Below are positions 21,400 to 33,014 of a stretch of DNA of 64,000 nucleotides, piece by piece; position 1 is the first letter of the stretch; the number at the start of each line of letters is the position of its first letter. Source of the DNA: Climacium dendroides (Eukaryota > Streptophyta > Bryopsida > Hypnales > Climaciaceae). The position numbers and the translations under genes were made by a program. Where the stretch lies: positions 14,073,489-14,137,488 of the forward strand of contig OX467090.1 of NCBI GenBank assembly GCA_950106755.1. Reading direction: 5' to 3'. The notes under the pieces were generated by a model. That model saw nothing but the letters and a program-made list of their open reading frames with translations. It did no database searches and had not been told where the DNA came from.

Positions 21400-23930
21400 T
21401 AACCAAAGGAATGAATAAAGATAATGATAGGTTCATCATTTGCATCGCCAAGTTCCACTATAGAAGAGTCCATCCAAATATCCTGTGAGGAATCTCCCAT
21501 TGCTCCCACTACTTCGTCGAAAATCTCAACAAGCAGGACTTCGTCATCAATATTGACAAAGGCATCATTAGGACTTGAAGGATTCAACCAACTCCTGCTA
21601 CTATTATATTCTCCCATAGTCTGATGTGAAATATCACTAATAATCTCAGAACATTGAAGATGAATACCAGGATCAATCATAATAGGTATCGGGTCAATAG
21701 ATAAATAAACATAGTCTTGGCGGCTAAGGTCTAAAGGAAAATGTAGAAAATACTCACTAGAGCATTCATCAATAACATAATCTACGGTCTCAATAATCTT
21801 GTTAGTAATCGGATCCCAAAAATGATAAGCACGGCTTGTTGAGGAATAGCCCATGAAGTAGGCTTTAATGCTTTTAGGATCGAGCTTCATCCTTTGTTGT
21901 TTGTTCACAAAAATCCACGCTAATTCGCTAAAGAATAATACTTCGTACCATTTCTATAACAGTGCAGTTGTCACACTCAATATAGCCATTTTGTTGAGGC
22001 GTATAGATAGTACTAGTCTAACAAAAAATACTCTTGTCTTCAACATACTGAGTAAAAGCATCGTTTAAGAATTTTGTACCTTGGTCTGCTCGTAAAGCAA
22101 GGACATCATTGCTTGTCTGTTGTTTCACTATTTTGACAACTCGTTTAAAAAATGGGAAGGCCTTAGATTTTTGTTTAGCAAAGTGGACAAATTTGTAGGC
22201 TATTGTATCATCTTTGTACAAAATATAATATAAGGATCCTTTTAAAGGAGTTTTAATCTGTTTCCCAGAAACGTCGCCATGAATAAGCTGACTAGGGACA
22301 AGGGATCGTTGTTTACCAGAATCATGCTTGTAATTTGACTTGTGCTACTTGCCAAGACAACACTCTTCATACGGATGTTGTAATTGAATATGCTTATTCA
22401 ATTTGAAATCAGATAGATTGCCATTACCACTCATCTTATAAATTATATCAATGTTAACATGTCTTATGCACGCATGCCAAAGAAAAAGATCTTCATCTTT
22501 CGATGAACTGGCGATAAGAACGAGATTAGTATCACTGAAATGAGATCAGGAAATCAGGCTCGAATCAGAATTACCGTCATTGGAGTGAGACGAGGAAATT
22601 AGGCTTGAATCAGGATCAACGTCATTGGTATAAGATGGGATTGAGCCAAAAATACATGCTTTCTTTTAATCTTCCAATATAAAATGAGCAGAATCAAAAA
22701 CTTTAGATGTCGTTCTCTGTGTTGGTTGTATCATTGTAATTGACAGCTGATACAATTTGTGAAATCTGATGCCCTCCATAACCTTTTTACCAAAGAAAGT
22801 ACTAAACTCACATCTGCTAGGAAAAGTAACAAAGGAAAGATTTCTCTCGGATACGAGGCCAACTAAAAAGAGGCTATACTTGAGTTTTAGAACAAATAAA
22901 ACGTCATGCATAATTCCATTGTAATATTTGCCATCAACAAGACATTTGATCTGGATATCTTCTTTTCCTCTGACCTATAGCTTTGTATCATCAACAGTTT
23001 GAACAATGTGCATACCTTCCAAAATTGATTGGAAAGTAGAAAACTAGTCAATTCTGTCGGTCATATGTTCACTAGCTCCACTGTCCGCAAACCAAGCATC
23101 GGTATAGGAATCAGTTGAAAAAGCATAACTCGATACAGTTGATCTAACCATAAAAGGCAAAGTCTTCATCTGATACAAATTGAGTGTCATCATCAAAACT
23201 GCTAGAAATGCGCAAGCTCTCGACCACATTTGCTTCACTGAGTCCTCCATCAATTTTGCGAGGATCTTTACCGTTGGAATGTTTCCTCTTCGGCTTAGGG
23301 CAGTTAGCGGATCAATGTCCGAGTTCATGACAATTGTAACACTTAGTACACGCCTTCAAGTCTCGAATGTAACTTAAATCTTCCTGGTGCTGTTCTTTCT
23401 TGGTAAAAGTATGAAATTGGAAGCCTGAAGTGGAACATGTAAAGAAAGCATGATCTGCTTCGTGATCACCACCTCCTTGCTAATGAAGTAAACTCTCGTA
23501 ACGAAGAAGTCGTTCTTCTAAATTGTCAACTATCTTGTTAACCTCAAGAACATTTGACCAAGTTGCGATGATACTATTGTAACTCGGAGGAAGGCTATAG
23601 ATGATTTTCAAAATGATAATTTTATCAGGTACAATGTGGCAGAAAGTTTACTACAGTAGTACAGCTAGTAAATAGTTTACTAGCTGTACTATAGTAAAGT
23701 TTACTACAGTAAAGTTTTTGCTATTGTAGTACAGCTAGTAAGCTTTCCAAGAATCTTTTGGGAAATAAACTTGCTGATAAACATTCTAGCATTAGCATTC
23801 TTTTCGTCCCATGCATCAAGCTGACTAAGCTCCTGCTCAGTAATAGCTTTGAGATTAGCTGGAATAGAACGCTTTTCAACACCAAAGACTACTCGCAAAA
23901 CTTTCTTCGCCTCAAACATTATTTCCATAT
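21400..23930 (-). mobile_element. Ty1/copia retrotransposon relic (gag to integrase)
   Basis: Read on the minus strand, the order is: gag pieces (AITEQELSQLDAWDEKNANA at 23704-23928); a CCHC knuckle CYNCHELGH-stop-SANC near 23300-23340, where the stop falls inside the motif; a protease core WFADSGASEHMTD near 23050-23095; integrase pieces near 22018-22221 (ALRADQGTKFLNDAF); and an integrase C-terminal region at 21700-21908 (AYFMGYSSTSRAYHFWDP). This order is diagnostic for Ty1/copia. The frame is broken many times. Reverse transcriptase and RNase H were not found, and neither were LTRs. A short stutter of agtttactacagta/gtacagctagta occurs at 23645-23740. Confidence 0.85.
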
Positions 23931-24449
23931 GGTATTTTCAAATGGAGAATTGCATTCTGTCAAACATTTTGACTGGAACCTTATCGTGTTTATCCATGAA
24001 AACAAAAAACAAGGAAATCAAGAAAATCAAGAAGTGCAAAAAATCAAGAAACTCTACAGAAAACTCATGCGCTATCAATCAGAAAAGAAAAACTACTCAG
24101 TTCTAAGCTCCTCCTCGAGGATCTAGACCACCGAAAAGCTATGAAACAGAAAAATGAAGTTGAAAACGAGTAATTAAATCCAACAGAGGAGGAATGGAAA
24201 ATACTACGTCTGTTAACGGAAATTCTAAAGAAAACGGAGGTTGAAGAAGAGGATTAGTAGGAGCTTAGATAAAAGCATCAAAAAAAGATGTAAAAGAAGT
24301 CATCGCGGCATCAGAAAAATTGTACAATCATCAAAAAGAAAAACATCAAGAACTATCACTCATAGCTCTTAGTAGCTCTCAGTACTCAGAAAACTAGAAA
24401 GGAAGATGTAAAAATGCGCACAGTAGCATTTAGGGCCCATAACCTATTA

Positions 24450-24640
24450 ACCTGTTATATTTTGCCTACATAGAAGTTCTTGATTCATTCCATTTAAATT
24501 TGTTATGAGAAAGTTAAGGACAATCTTGTTTTTTGGACAATTAGAGCATCTTTTTGAAAAAATAACTTGTAGGATTTATTTCTGAATTCTGAATGCAATT
24601 ATACAATTAAGAAAAAGAAGAAGTTCCACATGGTTTATTT
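24450..24640. repeat. Dispersed repeat, partner of 47525-47720 in inverse orientation
   Basis: The segment runs from the word gcctacatagaa through tccatttaaatttgttatgag to agttccacatggttta. The same order appears in reverse complement at 47525-47720, including ataacttgtaggattt. Neither end could be defined, so the element class is unknown. Confidence 0.7.
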
Positions 24641-25319
24641 TGCTTCTTAAAATAATCTCACCATTGGCATTAGAGTATTTTAATTCCATTTTGGAGATGT
24701 CGATAATTTAGATTTTCCTTCTATCTCATACCTACTTCTACTTAATAATATTTTTAAGAATTTAATTAATTTTTTCTAAAATTCTTTTTTTTCCCTAGAC
24801 TCTCAACTTAATTCTCCACTATACAGATTTAAAGCTCAAAACTTTATAGTGCAAAAAATTTAAGTTAAGAAGGTTTAAAGTCAAAAAATCTAGTCCCACT
24901 AGGTGCTAAAAAACTTGTTTTTTTCACTTTAAACACAAATATCTTGCAATCCATGCGGTCAAACATTTTGAATTCTTTTTCACAAATTCTCATAATAGTT
25001 AGGTGTAAGATCCTATGATTAGATGTGAAAAAAAATAATCAATAAGAATAGCGAATCATACCATAGTAAACGCTATAAGGTAGAAGGCTTGAAATATGAG
25101 CAGGCATTAAAAACTCTCCATATAGGTGGTTGTGAATGTAAATGAAGTGGTTCTTAAATGGAATTTTGTAATCCTTAAATGAATGGAAAGAAAAAAGCAT
25201 TGTTAATAACAAGAGCAAATCATACTCTTTGCTTTCCCATTTATCTTCAGAAGTTGCAAGTGAACAGTTCATGGAAGCCCTAGGGACATAAATAGGGACC
25301 TATACCACATCTCGTTTGA

Positions 25320-25420
25320 AAATTCATAACTAATTCAAAAATGATCCAAAAAATATGAAACAACTTGGGTTAGATGTCAATTCCTCTTTTCTTTCAAGAA
25401 AAATTTACTGAATTTTTTTT
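25320..25420 (+). repeat. Dispersed repeat family R1, copy 1
   Basis: Core words: ataactaattc, ccaaaaaatatgaaacaact, tgggttagatgtcaattcc and ttcaagaaaaatttactga. The same order occurs at 50560-50660 and 51575-51680 (same strand), and at 33745-33850 and 34075-34165 (opposite strand). Confidence 0.8.
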
Positions 25421-25649
25421 TAGAAGTTTCACCTGCCCAAAATTCAGTTTCAGTCCTTAGATGCTTGCTTTATGGACTGACTACCTTACCTAACTCATAA
25501 AGAGATTGTGACCGTCTCTTCACCGTCCAAGACGTGATGCAGAGCAACGTCCGGGAGAAGCTGCAGGAGCGCAGTGTCCGAGTCACCCACAGCCTCTCCG
25601 TGATCGGTGGAAGAGGCCTCTTGCTCTCGGTCATCGCGCGTGGGACTGT

Positions 25650-25967
25650 TTGGGATCAACTTGGATGGCATTCCAGGGAACATGCAGCAACTCCCCTTTT
25701 GCATTCTCGGTGTTCACGGTTCTCTTGTTCGCCCTGAGTGCAGTGACGTGCTTGGTGGGTATCCGGAGATTGGGTTTGAAGCCTGCGTCCTCGGAAGAGG
25801 CCGTCATGTCGAGGAAGGCGGAGCTGCAGGACTCTGTGGATCAGTTCCAGAAAGCTGCGGAGGCGCATGAGAAAGTGTTTCATGTGAACTCGGATTCTTC
25901 GTTGAAGGATCATGCAATGGATAATGCAACGGATAATGTGGACGATTTGTATGTTCTACTGCAATAA
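25650..25967 (+). CDS. Hypothetical small single-pass membrane protein
   Basis: The frame gives 105 residues from an ATG. One hydrophobic segment (FTVLLFALSAVTCLVGI, about residues 21-37) is followed by RRLGLK and then a polar helical tail with AVMSRKAELQDSVDQFQKA. A diverged second copy lies just downstream (26056-26223), which supports real coding descent. An upstream GC-rich frame (25534-25650) with REKLQERSVRVTHSLSVIGG may be its displaced N-terminal part after a frameshift. No family was recognised. It may be decaying. Confidence 0.4.
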   Translation: MGSTWMAFQGTCSNSPFAFSVFTVLLFALSAVTCLVGIRRLGLKPASSEEAVMSRKAELQDSVDQFQKAAEAHEKVFHVNSDSSLKDHAMDNATDNVDDLYVLLQ

Positions 25968-26055
25968 ATCATTCTAGTTTGCCACTTCTATCCAGCTTTG
26001 TATCGGTACTGAGTCCTTTTAGTTCTCGCGCGTGTTTGATCGTTTTCTGTACTCG

Positions 26056-26223
26056 TGTTGCTCGTTTTCGGCTCTCTTGTTCGCCCTTGGTGCAGTGACG
26101 TGCTTGGTAGGCATCCGGCGCTTGGGGCTGAAGCTTTCACCGTCGGAAGAGGCTGTCATGTCGAGGAAGGCGGAGCTGCAAAATTTTGTGAACCAGTTCC
26201 AGAAAGCTGCTGAGGGGGCATGA
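26056..26223 (+). pseudogene. Partial tandem duplicate of the small membrane-protein gene
   Basis: The stretch from ctcttgttcgccc through gtgacgtgcttggtaggcat to gttccagaaagctgctgagg matches 25720-25862 closely. It keeps SALLFALGAVTCLVGIRRLG and VMSRKAELQNFVNQFQKA, then stops after an inserted GG that shifts the frame. A weaker third echo (gttcgacc..tgcagtaacgtg) lies near 26295. The upstream part is absent. Confidence 0.65.
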
Positions 26224-26715
26224 GAAAGTGTTTCGTTTGAACTCGGAATCTTTGTTATTGAATTGTTCTCTTATTTTCTTGTTGCTGTACTCGTGTTCGA
26301 CCTTGCTGCAGTAACGTGTGGTTGCACGACCTGTTCAACCAATTCAGTAAGTATTGAATTCAACAGGTTTCTTCGGAATTTTGCTACCCACTGGCAGGGT
26401 CGCCATCAATAGCGGCCTTCCATTGCGCTGCAGCTCCAGTGCACTCCTCTGCATGCTCCTTGAAATCTACATGCATGTGATTCAGAAACTGCATGTGCGA
26501 TTCTCCATCTTCTGCTTCCTGAATTTGAAATGGCAGGAAAGTTCAAGTTAACTCGGTGCACAAGTTGATCTTGCATGCAACGAAATCGAAGCATAGCTAG
26601 CAGACTGTGATCGATGTGCATAATTATGCAAAGTGTACAATCGACGTGCAGCAAGTGATCAGGCAATCCCCGGAATCGATCAGAAAGCACAACTCCACGA
26701 GCGGGCCAGTCAGCC

Positions 26716-26886
26716 TTCGCAGATAACATGCATGCAGATTCTACGTGCGATTTTTATGCATGAGGGACATCGATGAGGGACGTCGATGCCCGGCCCGTAC
26801 GTCACCACCTCCGGTAGATCCATTCATTTCGTGGCCTCCACGCTGCCAATCTCGAAGGCGGTGGGTGTTTTATAGCGACTTTAAAC
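26716..26886. repeat. Dispersed 170-bp repeat, copy B
   Basis: Nearly identical to 15472-15645, in the same orientation and 11.2 kb away. Both share catgcatgcagattctacgtg and atttcgtggcctccacgctg. Copy B has a small deletion before the final gttttatagcgacttta. Confidence 0.85.
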
Positions 26887-27740
26887 TTGCTAGAATCAAT
26901 TGAAACGACTATAGTTATTTGTCCCTTCCTTAAAAAAACATATTTGGTGTTATTTAAATTCCGTCGCCACTCCTTGCATTAAAAAAATGGGACCTTGGCC
27001 TTCTAAGTAACCACCACTTTTTTTCCTGCATTAGGAAAAGTTTCAAGCCCAAAAAGGCCGCCAGTTTCTGATTTTCTGACCCCCAACAGTGCAAGTATAG
27101 AAAAAAATTTAAAATATTTTTTTTGAAAAATAATAAATAAGAATAAATTTTTTTAAAATAATCAATCTGACATGGCGGTAACATGGCACCAGTAGTACCC
27201 CATCAGATTTGAAAATTAAAATTTATTTTATTTTATTTTTTGTAATTGCACCGTGGAGGTGCAGACCTTATAACCTCTTCAAGGCCTGAATTTAAACTCC
27301 TAATGGTATCACCTCAATGTCTAGGTAGGATTGGCTTTCCCAAAACAACAGAAGTAAGAATGTGCACAAAGTTTTTGTTCTATTAGTGCCAGTAAGTTTG
27401 AGCTTTAATGCTAGGTTTGTACACCCCTTAAGTAGTAATTTAATTATTAATAGGACTATTTTAATCTAATTTTGGTTCAAATAAACATTAGAACTTTGTC
27501 AATTTGATAGGAGTCTTTTTCATGTGCACAAGGGTTGTAAGAAAAAGAAAGTAGCTGAGTTTCAATCCACTTGTACGCATATTCTTGGCAAGGACAAAGT
27601 TACAAAGTTGAAAAAACTAATTGCCTTTCTCTTTGAAGAAGTAAAATGAGGTCATGACTAGCTTGGAGATTTGTGTCAATATTAGTCAAGAGGGTTTTCA
27701 TAGTGGGCGGACGTCCGGTTTGCCCATCCGTCCGATTCGC
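26887..27740. other. Unassigned AT-rich DNA
   Basis: No gene, RNA or repeat was recognised, apart from A- and T-rich runs around 27100-27240. Confidence 0.35.
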
Positions 27741-27890
27741 CCGACAGGGCGTGGACGCTGTAGTCGGGGCGCGGACGAGATCGTCAGGGCGTGGACGGGA
27801 TCGTCAAGGCGTGGACGGGATCGTCAAGGCGTGGACGGGATCGTCAAGGCGTGGACAGGATCGTCAAGGCGCGGACAAGATCATCAAGGT
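27741..27890. repeat. Perfect-period 20-bp GC-rich minisatellite
   Basis: Seven to eight units with a strict 20-base period, consensus tcgtcaaggcgtggacggga. Four internal units are almost identical and the edge units diverge. It is flanked on the left by gtccggtttgcccatccgtc and on the right by ccgttcgtccggtccggttc, so both borders carry GTCCGG/TTCGCCCG words. Frames through it (RQGVDGIVKAWTGSSR-type repeats) are open in several phases because 20 is not a multiple of 3. They are not called as genes. Confidence 0.9.
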
Positions 27891-28323
27891 GCAAAACTCT
27901 CAAAATTAAAGCCGTCCGGACCGTTCGTCCGGTCCGGTTCGCCCGTTATGACAACCCTGTTAGTCAAAACAACAACAAAATCTTGAACCTCATCAAGAAC
28001 CAAGTGATTAGGAGAAAATTAAGAGGAAATTCCAAGGGAAAATTAGGGATTTAAAACTAAAAAGATAGTACGCAAGATTTGATATAATAGCCAAATTAGG
28101 CTAACAGTAAAATGAGGAAAAAACAAAAACAAAAAATACAAAACTAAAATGAAAACAAAATACTATAAGTAAAAAATGAAACTAGGATCAACTTGCAAAC
28201 CAAAAAATATAAAATATAAAATATACAAAAAAGAATTAAAACAAAAGATTAGGAGTAGGAAATGAAACTAAAAGTAAATTGAAAATCACAAAAAATAATA
28301 ATTTTGTTTAAATAGTTAAACTA

Positions 28324-28343
28324 GAGCTCTCTCTCTCTCTCTT
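28324..28343. repeat. Short CT microsatellite
   Basis: An uninterrupted run of CT dinucleotides (about nine) lies in AT-rich DNA. It has no evident relation to a gene. Confidence 0.8.
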
Positions 28344-28536
28344 CCAATTCTCTCTCAATATTGTATGCATGTATATTTTAGGAACAATTTGTGTTTTATG
28401 AGTTTTTCAAATATGAATTGTTAGAAAGTAAGGAAAGGACCTATGTAGGACAATTTGTTGAGTAGATTTTCACTATTTTATGGAAGAAAATGAGTGAAAA
28501 ACGGAAGTTATTATAGTCAAATGGAAAAGTGATTAT

Positions 28537-28848
28537 GGGCAATTTCGTTAAAATGGCGAAATTCCTCTACTTTGATAGTTCAAAGCAGGCAGTCTAAAGT
28601 ATACAAACGTCATAGATATCTTAAATCTATAGCATTCTTAGATGTTTGAAATCTATATTTGTGCTAGATGTCACTTTTATAATTTAGATCATGCAGTTTG
28701 GAATCTATAGTAGTCATAGATTTCTTAAATTTATAAAAATCCAAGATTCCTGAAAACTATACTTATCTTAGATATCACTTTGACAATTTACAACGGGCAG
28801 TTTGAAAATGGCACATGGAATGCCGCCATTTTAACAAAATTCTCCACG
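28537..28848. mobile_element. MITE-like element with internal duplication
   Basis: Near-inverted ends (gggcaatttcgttaaaatgg on the left; gccattttaacaaaattctc on the right) bound about 310 bases. The interior holds two diverged copies of a unit of about 105 bases, starting near 28589 and 28693. Both contain tcatagatatcttaaatcta-like and tgtcacttttataattta-like blocks. No convincing target duplication was found. Confidence 0.55.
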
Positions 28849-30240
28849 ATTGAGAATAAGGGGAGAATTTGAGTTCAAATTTGGACTACCAACTTTGGCA
28901 AGTGATTACAGGAGCATAGCAACTTGGATGGAGACAATTGGTGAAAAGATGCACCTTTAAGTTGGCTTTCCAAAAAATCTAGGCTCGACCAATTTGGAAC
29001 ATGGACAAGGTGGTGGTAGCCAATTTAGTGTGAAAAGATCAATTGTTGCCACCAAGGAAGATTAAACTTTAGCGAGCAATTGTGGGAGAATAGTGTATCC
29101 AAAGGATTTGAATTTGGAGGAGGATGAATATAGAAAAGTTAAATTTTCAAAAAATTATAGCTCGCCTAATTTGGAGGAAGGACAAAGACAAGTGGCCAAA
29201 TTAGTGCAAAGAAGCTTGCTACTATGATGCAATGACTATTTCATTTTTTTTGGCTATCTATGACCCTTTTTCTTCTATACTAAATAAAAAACTATAATGA
29301 TTGATTACACATTATTCTTGCTTTTTTTGATTGAATGGGTCATTACATATGCATCAAACTCTCTTGTGAGATAGGAATGTCTAAAAAGAATGCATAATTA
29401 ATTAGTTTATTTTTTAAAATTTTGAGGCAAGTGCAGAATCATTACCCAAATTTCATTAAAATTAAGGTTTGATGAATAAAGTGATTAAAAAAAGAAGGTA
29501 CTACTCTAATTACTCAAAAGGGTTGAATTTTTTAGGGCTAAATATAGGAAATTAAGTGGAAATTGCAAATGAGGGCAATGCATGGTAGAATTCGGATTTG
29601 GTCAAAATGAAGTGTACTGGACAATCTAGACTTGTTTGTTAGGGTCAAATTTAGGCCATTTTCAACCCATGTTGGTACATTTGAGTTAGGTTTTTGCCTA
29701 CAAAGTTGTTTTAACGTCCTTAAATATAAATTAAGTGAAATTGGGATATTATGAAGTGGCTTTAGAAATTTCAAATGGACTCATTATCTGAGCCCCATGT
29801 TTTATGTAATGTTTTATAATTTTTGGTCATGGATTTTTGGTGACGTATTTTTTTGGTGACGTCAAATAGAACAAACTCGTGTTTTTATATCAACTATAAT
29901 GTCCAATGTAACATCTACTTTACCTCAAATGTATTGTGTTGCGTATTTTTGAGGGCATAAAAGTAAAAAAAAGAGACCTTCCTATATAGACCTCTTCCAA
30001 CATCACTTCTAAAAGCAACATCTCACCTCACATGATTGGATCCTTCGATCTTGGATTTGATATCCATTTGTCCATAAGTCCTATACCATATTTGTTTTTG
30101 GAAGAGAAATGGTACTTTTAGAGCTACAAAATTTTGAATTTGACAAAACATTGTAGATCCTAATCATTTGTTTGGGTGGATGAAATTTGGTTGTAAATTC
30201 AAATCTTCTTTCTACTTTCATTGTATGTACAATAGCAAAG
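28849..30240. other. AT-rich DNA without recognisable genes
   Basis: Only short chance frames were seen. A doubled word tttttggtgacgt occurs at about 29835-29865. Confidence 0.4.
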
Positions 30241-30500
30241 GCTATGCATATCAAAATCATTTGTAACTAAAATCCTTAATGTCTACCTATAAACATGGCC
30301 ACTATGCCCGAGACTGTGCCACAATCAATAAACAAGTGCCAAACCAACTTGAAAACTTCCCAAAGCTTCCCACACCAATGCACAACCAACAAAAAATTAG
30401 TGACCATGCCCCCCAAAATCAAAGCTTAGAACACCAAATTGAAGAATCCAATGGAATTTTCAGTGAGCCCATTTTTTTTGTCATTATCATGTTTTTTGTC
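30205..30500 (+). mobile_element. Retroelement gag fragment with decayed CCHC zinc knuckles
   Basis: The frame contains HGHYARDC (near 30294-30317), the second half of a CCHC knuckle. Just upstream is a broken companion (NSKGYAYQNH near 30231-30262) with the spacing of a second knuckle. The following residues are Gln/Asn/Pro-rich. Such paired knuckles are found in LINE ORF1 and retroviral-type gag. No reverse transcriptase was found nearby, so the class is open. Confidence 0.5.
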
Positions 30501-30509
30501 CATCAATAA

Positions 30510-32200
30510 TTTCCAAAGTAAGACCCTAATTATATGATAAATGTCAAAATAAATCAAAAAGAATAAAGCATTATTTCATAATCTTTATTTATTTAGTGAG
30601 CCTTAACTACCGCACCATATTAGAGACCTTGTGAAAGTTCTTTGATACTAAGCCTATTATGCAACATTGGTCGTAGCATGGTAGCCATGCTTTAAGTACA
30701 TGATTCCAATTCAAAATTCGATTATCTATATATTTTCATATTGTGAGTGATTTACATATACTTTACTTATTTGGCAAAGATGAAATTGGAAATTACAATG
30801 ATTTTTTGAAGGAAAAAAAGTGAAAAAATTTCATATTATATACAAAACTTACACCAATTTCTTCTTATTTTTATAGCATCTTCTTTCTTAGAAAAATCAA
30901 CAATAGAACTGTGTCATAGTTGGGAGTTGAAGAGGAAGGTTGAAGTTTGGGTTTTCAAAAAGAAACCTTACTTTTTAGGACTAACCACCTACATAACCGA
31001 AGACAAAAACTTTTAAGTTTCATGAAAACATTAGAAGATGTTTGGGGCCAAAAGGAGACCATGGGCTTCCATGAGTTCCCAAACTGCAGGGAACTATGAA
31101 AACTTTGTCAAATCAGCAATCTGATATGGCTGACGACCATGCCTCGTCAGATAATTTTAATTATTAATTAATTATTTAAATTTTTAAAATTTTTAAAAAT
31201 ATTTTTATTATTTAAATTTTCTGACACGTTCGCAGCATGGAGAACAGGCCTGATGAAACAAGTTGGAGTTGAGACTGTTCACCATGGAAAGTTAGGCTCA
31301 CAAAGTGCGTGGAAGGGGGTGCCACAGTCAGATTCCTGGTTTTCTCTTTGCGTGTGCCAAGTGTACCAACAGCTCAATCTCCCCCACCAAACCCACACTC
31401 CGGCGCCCACTAACGTAACGGCACAATGATGAAATTTTCAAAATCCTCGGTAGCAAAAACCTTCACGCAACTTTCAAAAGCAATTTCGATGGAAAAATGC
31501 TATCTACTCACTCTCGATTGTTCCAAAGCCTTCGAAACCCCACAAAATGGAGTTGGCTGCAGTGCAGTGTCAATACCAGCTTGCTAGATTAGTAGCAGCT
31601 TGCTTAGATTATCGCTAGTTCGGCACCTTCCTAAACCATTTTAGAAGACCGAGTCCTTCAGTGTCCTTTCCTAGTCCACAAAAATCTACAGCTCAAATAG
31701 CAAGAGAACCAGACGATTCCACAAAGGAAATACTGGGCGTTTGGGAGAAAGTTGTCTTGAGCTTAGTGTGACATGCACAGGTAAAGGTGAGGAAAGACAA
31801 GTGAACTTACGGTAGGAACTCGCTACTAATACAACTGTACAACAAGCCATTCTACGGGTCCGTCACTTTAAGGCTTTACAGAATTTTCATACCATTCAAT
31901 TAGAGCCACTTCACACTTGTGAGTCCTCATCGCGGTTTCGTAACAAGATGGGACAAGCCGATTTGATACCAGAGCTTCGGAAGAGAAGCACGTCCTACCA
32001 AAAGGCAGTTTACGTAACAAGGCACGGTCTCAACGTCTGAACTCAGCCCGCCCGAGGTCCGATGACTCCGAACACGGTCACACGCCTTCATTACTCAAGT
32101 TTTCTGTTTACAAACTCCGTTGCTAATGCAAGAACATAGAGTACAGTGAAGCAAAACAAGAGACCTATCAAGAGTCGTACAAATCGTAACAAGAAATATG
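30510..32200. other. No gene recognised
   Basis: The left part is AT-rich. From about 31250 to 32200 the sequence becomes balanced in base composition, which may reflect the 3' flank of the PMP3 gene or a decayed gene. No protein or RNA family was recognised. Confidence 0.35.
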
Positions 32201-32489
32201 GATTAAAGTACGGAATTTATTACAACAAAAGAAGGTGCACGCCCTTCTATACACAGCTGATTATACAAGTATTCACAAAACCTGACCACTACTGTTCTTG
32301 AAAAAGCCCTGAAGAATAGCGCCGCGATCCTGTAAACCTCCATAAAATACACCACGGCAAGAGGTCTTTCAAATTGACGACAAGAAACATTTCGTGATTC
32401 GCCTTTTAGCCTTTAGCATAGCAAATTTCTCAACGTACGTTGCTCCAGGCCACAGGCATGCAAACTCGTCCATCGCTTACGCCCCTGGC

Positions 32490-33014
32490 CTAGGCGACGA
32501 TGACATACAGGGCATATAGAATCCCTGGGATGTACCCGAGGATAGTTAACAGTACACAAATCCAAAATTCCAGCTGCAACAAGTACAACACGTTCACTCT
32601 GTCAGAACCTAAACAATAAACTTAACAAGTTTCTCCACTCCCCTGTCAAAAAGACCATAAAAACTAAAAGTACGAAGGAAATTGCAACTGGGACAGATAC
32701 AAGTCTTGCGCAGAAGAAAATCAGAAACAGGTAAGAGGAACAGCATAGGAAAAAAATAATCTATTGTAACTGGCTCGGTTGAAAATTCTTGCGACAGAAT
32801 AAGGAACTCAATTCGTCAACAGCTCCGAAAAATTTACAATTACAATCTGCTGCTAAAACACCATGAGACAACTTCCTTACAGAACACAACTACAATTGCC
32901 AAGCTAGGAAACTTCACTCACCCCGCAACCATATCGGAAGAAAACGCCGAGAGGCGGCAACAGAATAGCGAGCAACACCTCCCAGAACGTCGCACCGGAA
33001 CTTCCTTTCCCCAT
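32490..33014 (-). CDS. PMP3/RCI2-type (UPF0057) plasma-membrane proteolipid
   Basis: A tiny hydrophobic protein of the PMP3/RCI2/LTI6 family. The family stabilises membrane potential and is induced by salt or cold in plants. Two exons: 33014-32922 (31 codons, donor ggg|gtgagt) and 32573-32490 (27 codons plus TAG, acceptor tgcag), joined in phase 0, total 58 residues. Segment 1 is FWEVLLAILLPPLGVFFRYG (PPLGV and the Tyr-Gly-Cys turn are family hallmarks). Segment 2 is LEFWICVLLTILGYIPG, then ILYALYVIVA (GYIPG and YALYV are hallmarks). The length fits the family (about 52-60). The family's usual intron position after the Gly-Cys turn is kept. No lesion was seen. Each exon is too short to stand out as an open frame. 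Confidence 0.93.

Noticed and set aside
21400..24430. Complete copia element with LTRs
   Set aside because: No pair of direct repeats could be found around the gag-to-integrase relic, and reverse transcriptase is missing.
27654..28054. Plus-strand frames with repeated GVDGIVKAWTGSSR-like sequence
   Set aside because: The 20-base repeat unit is open in all three forward phases, so the frames carry no coding evidence.
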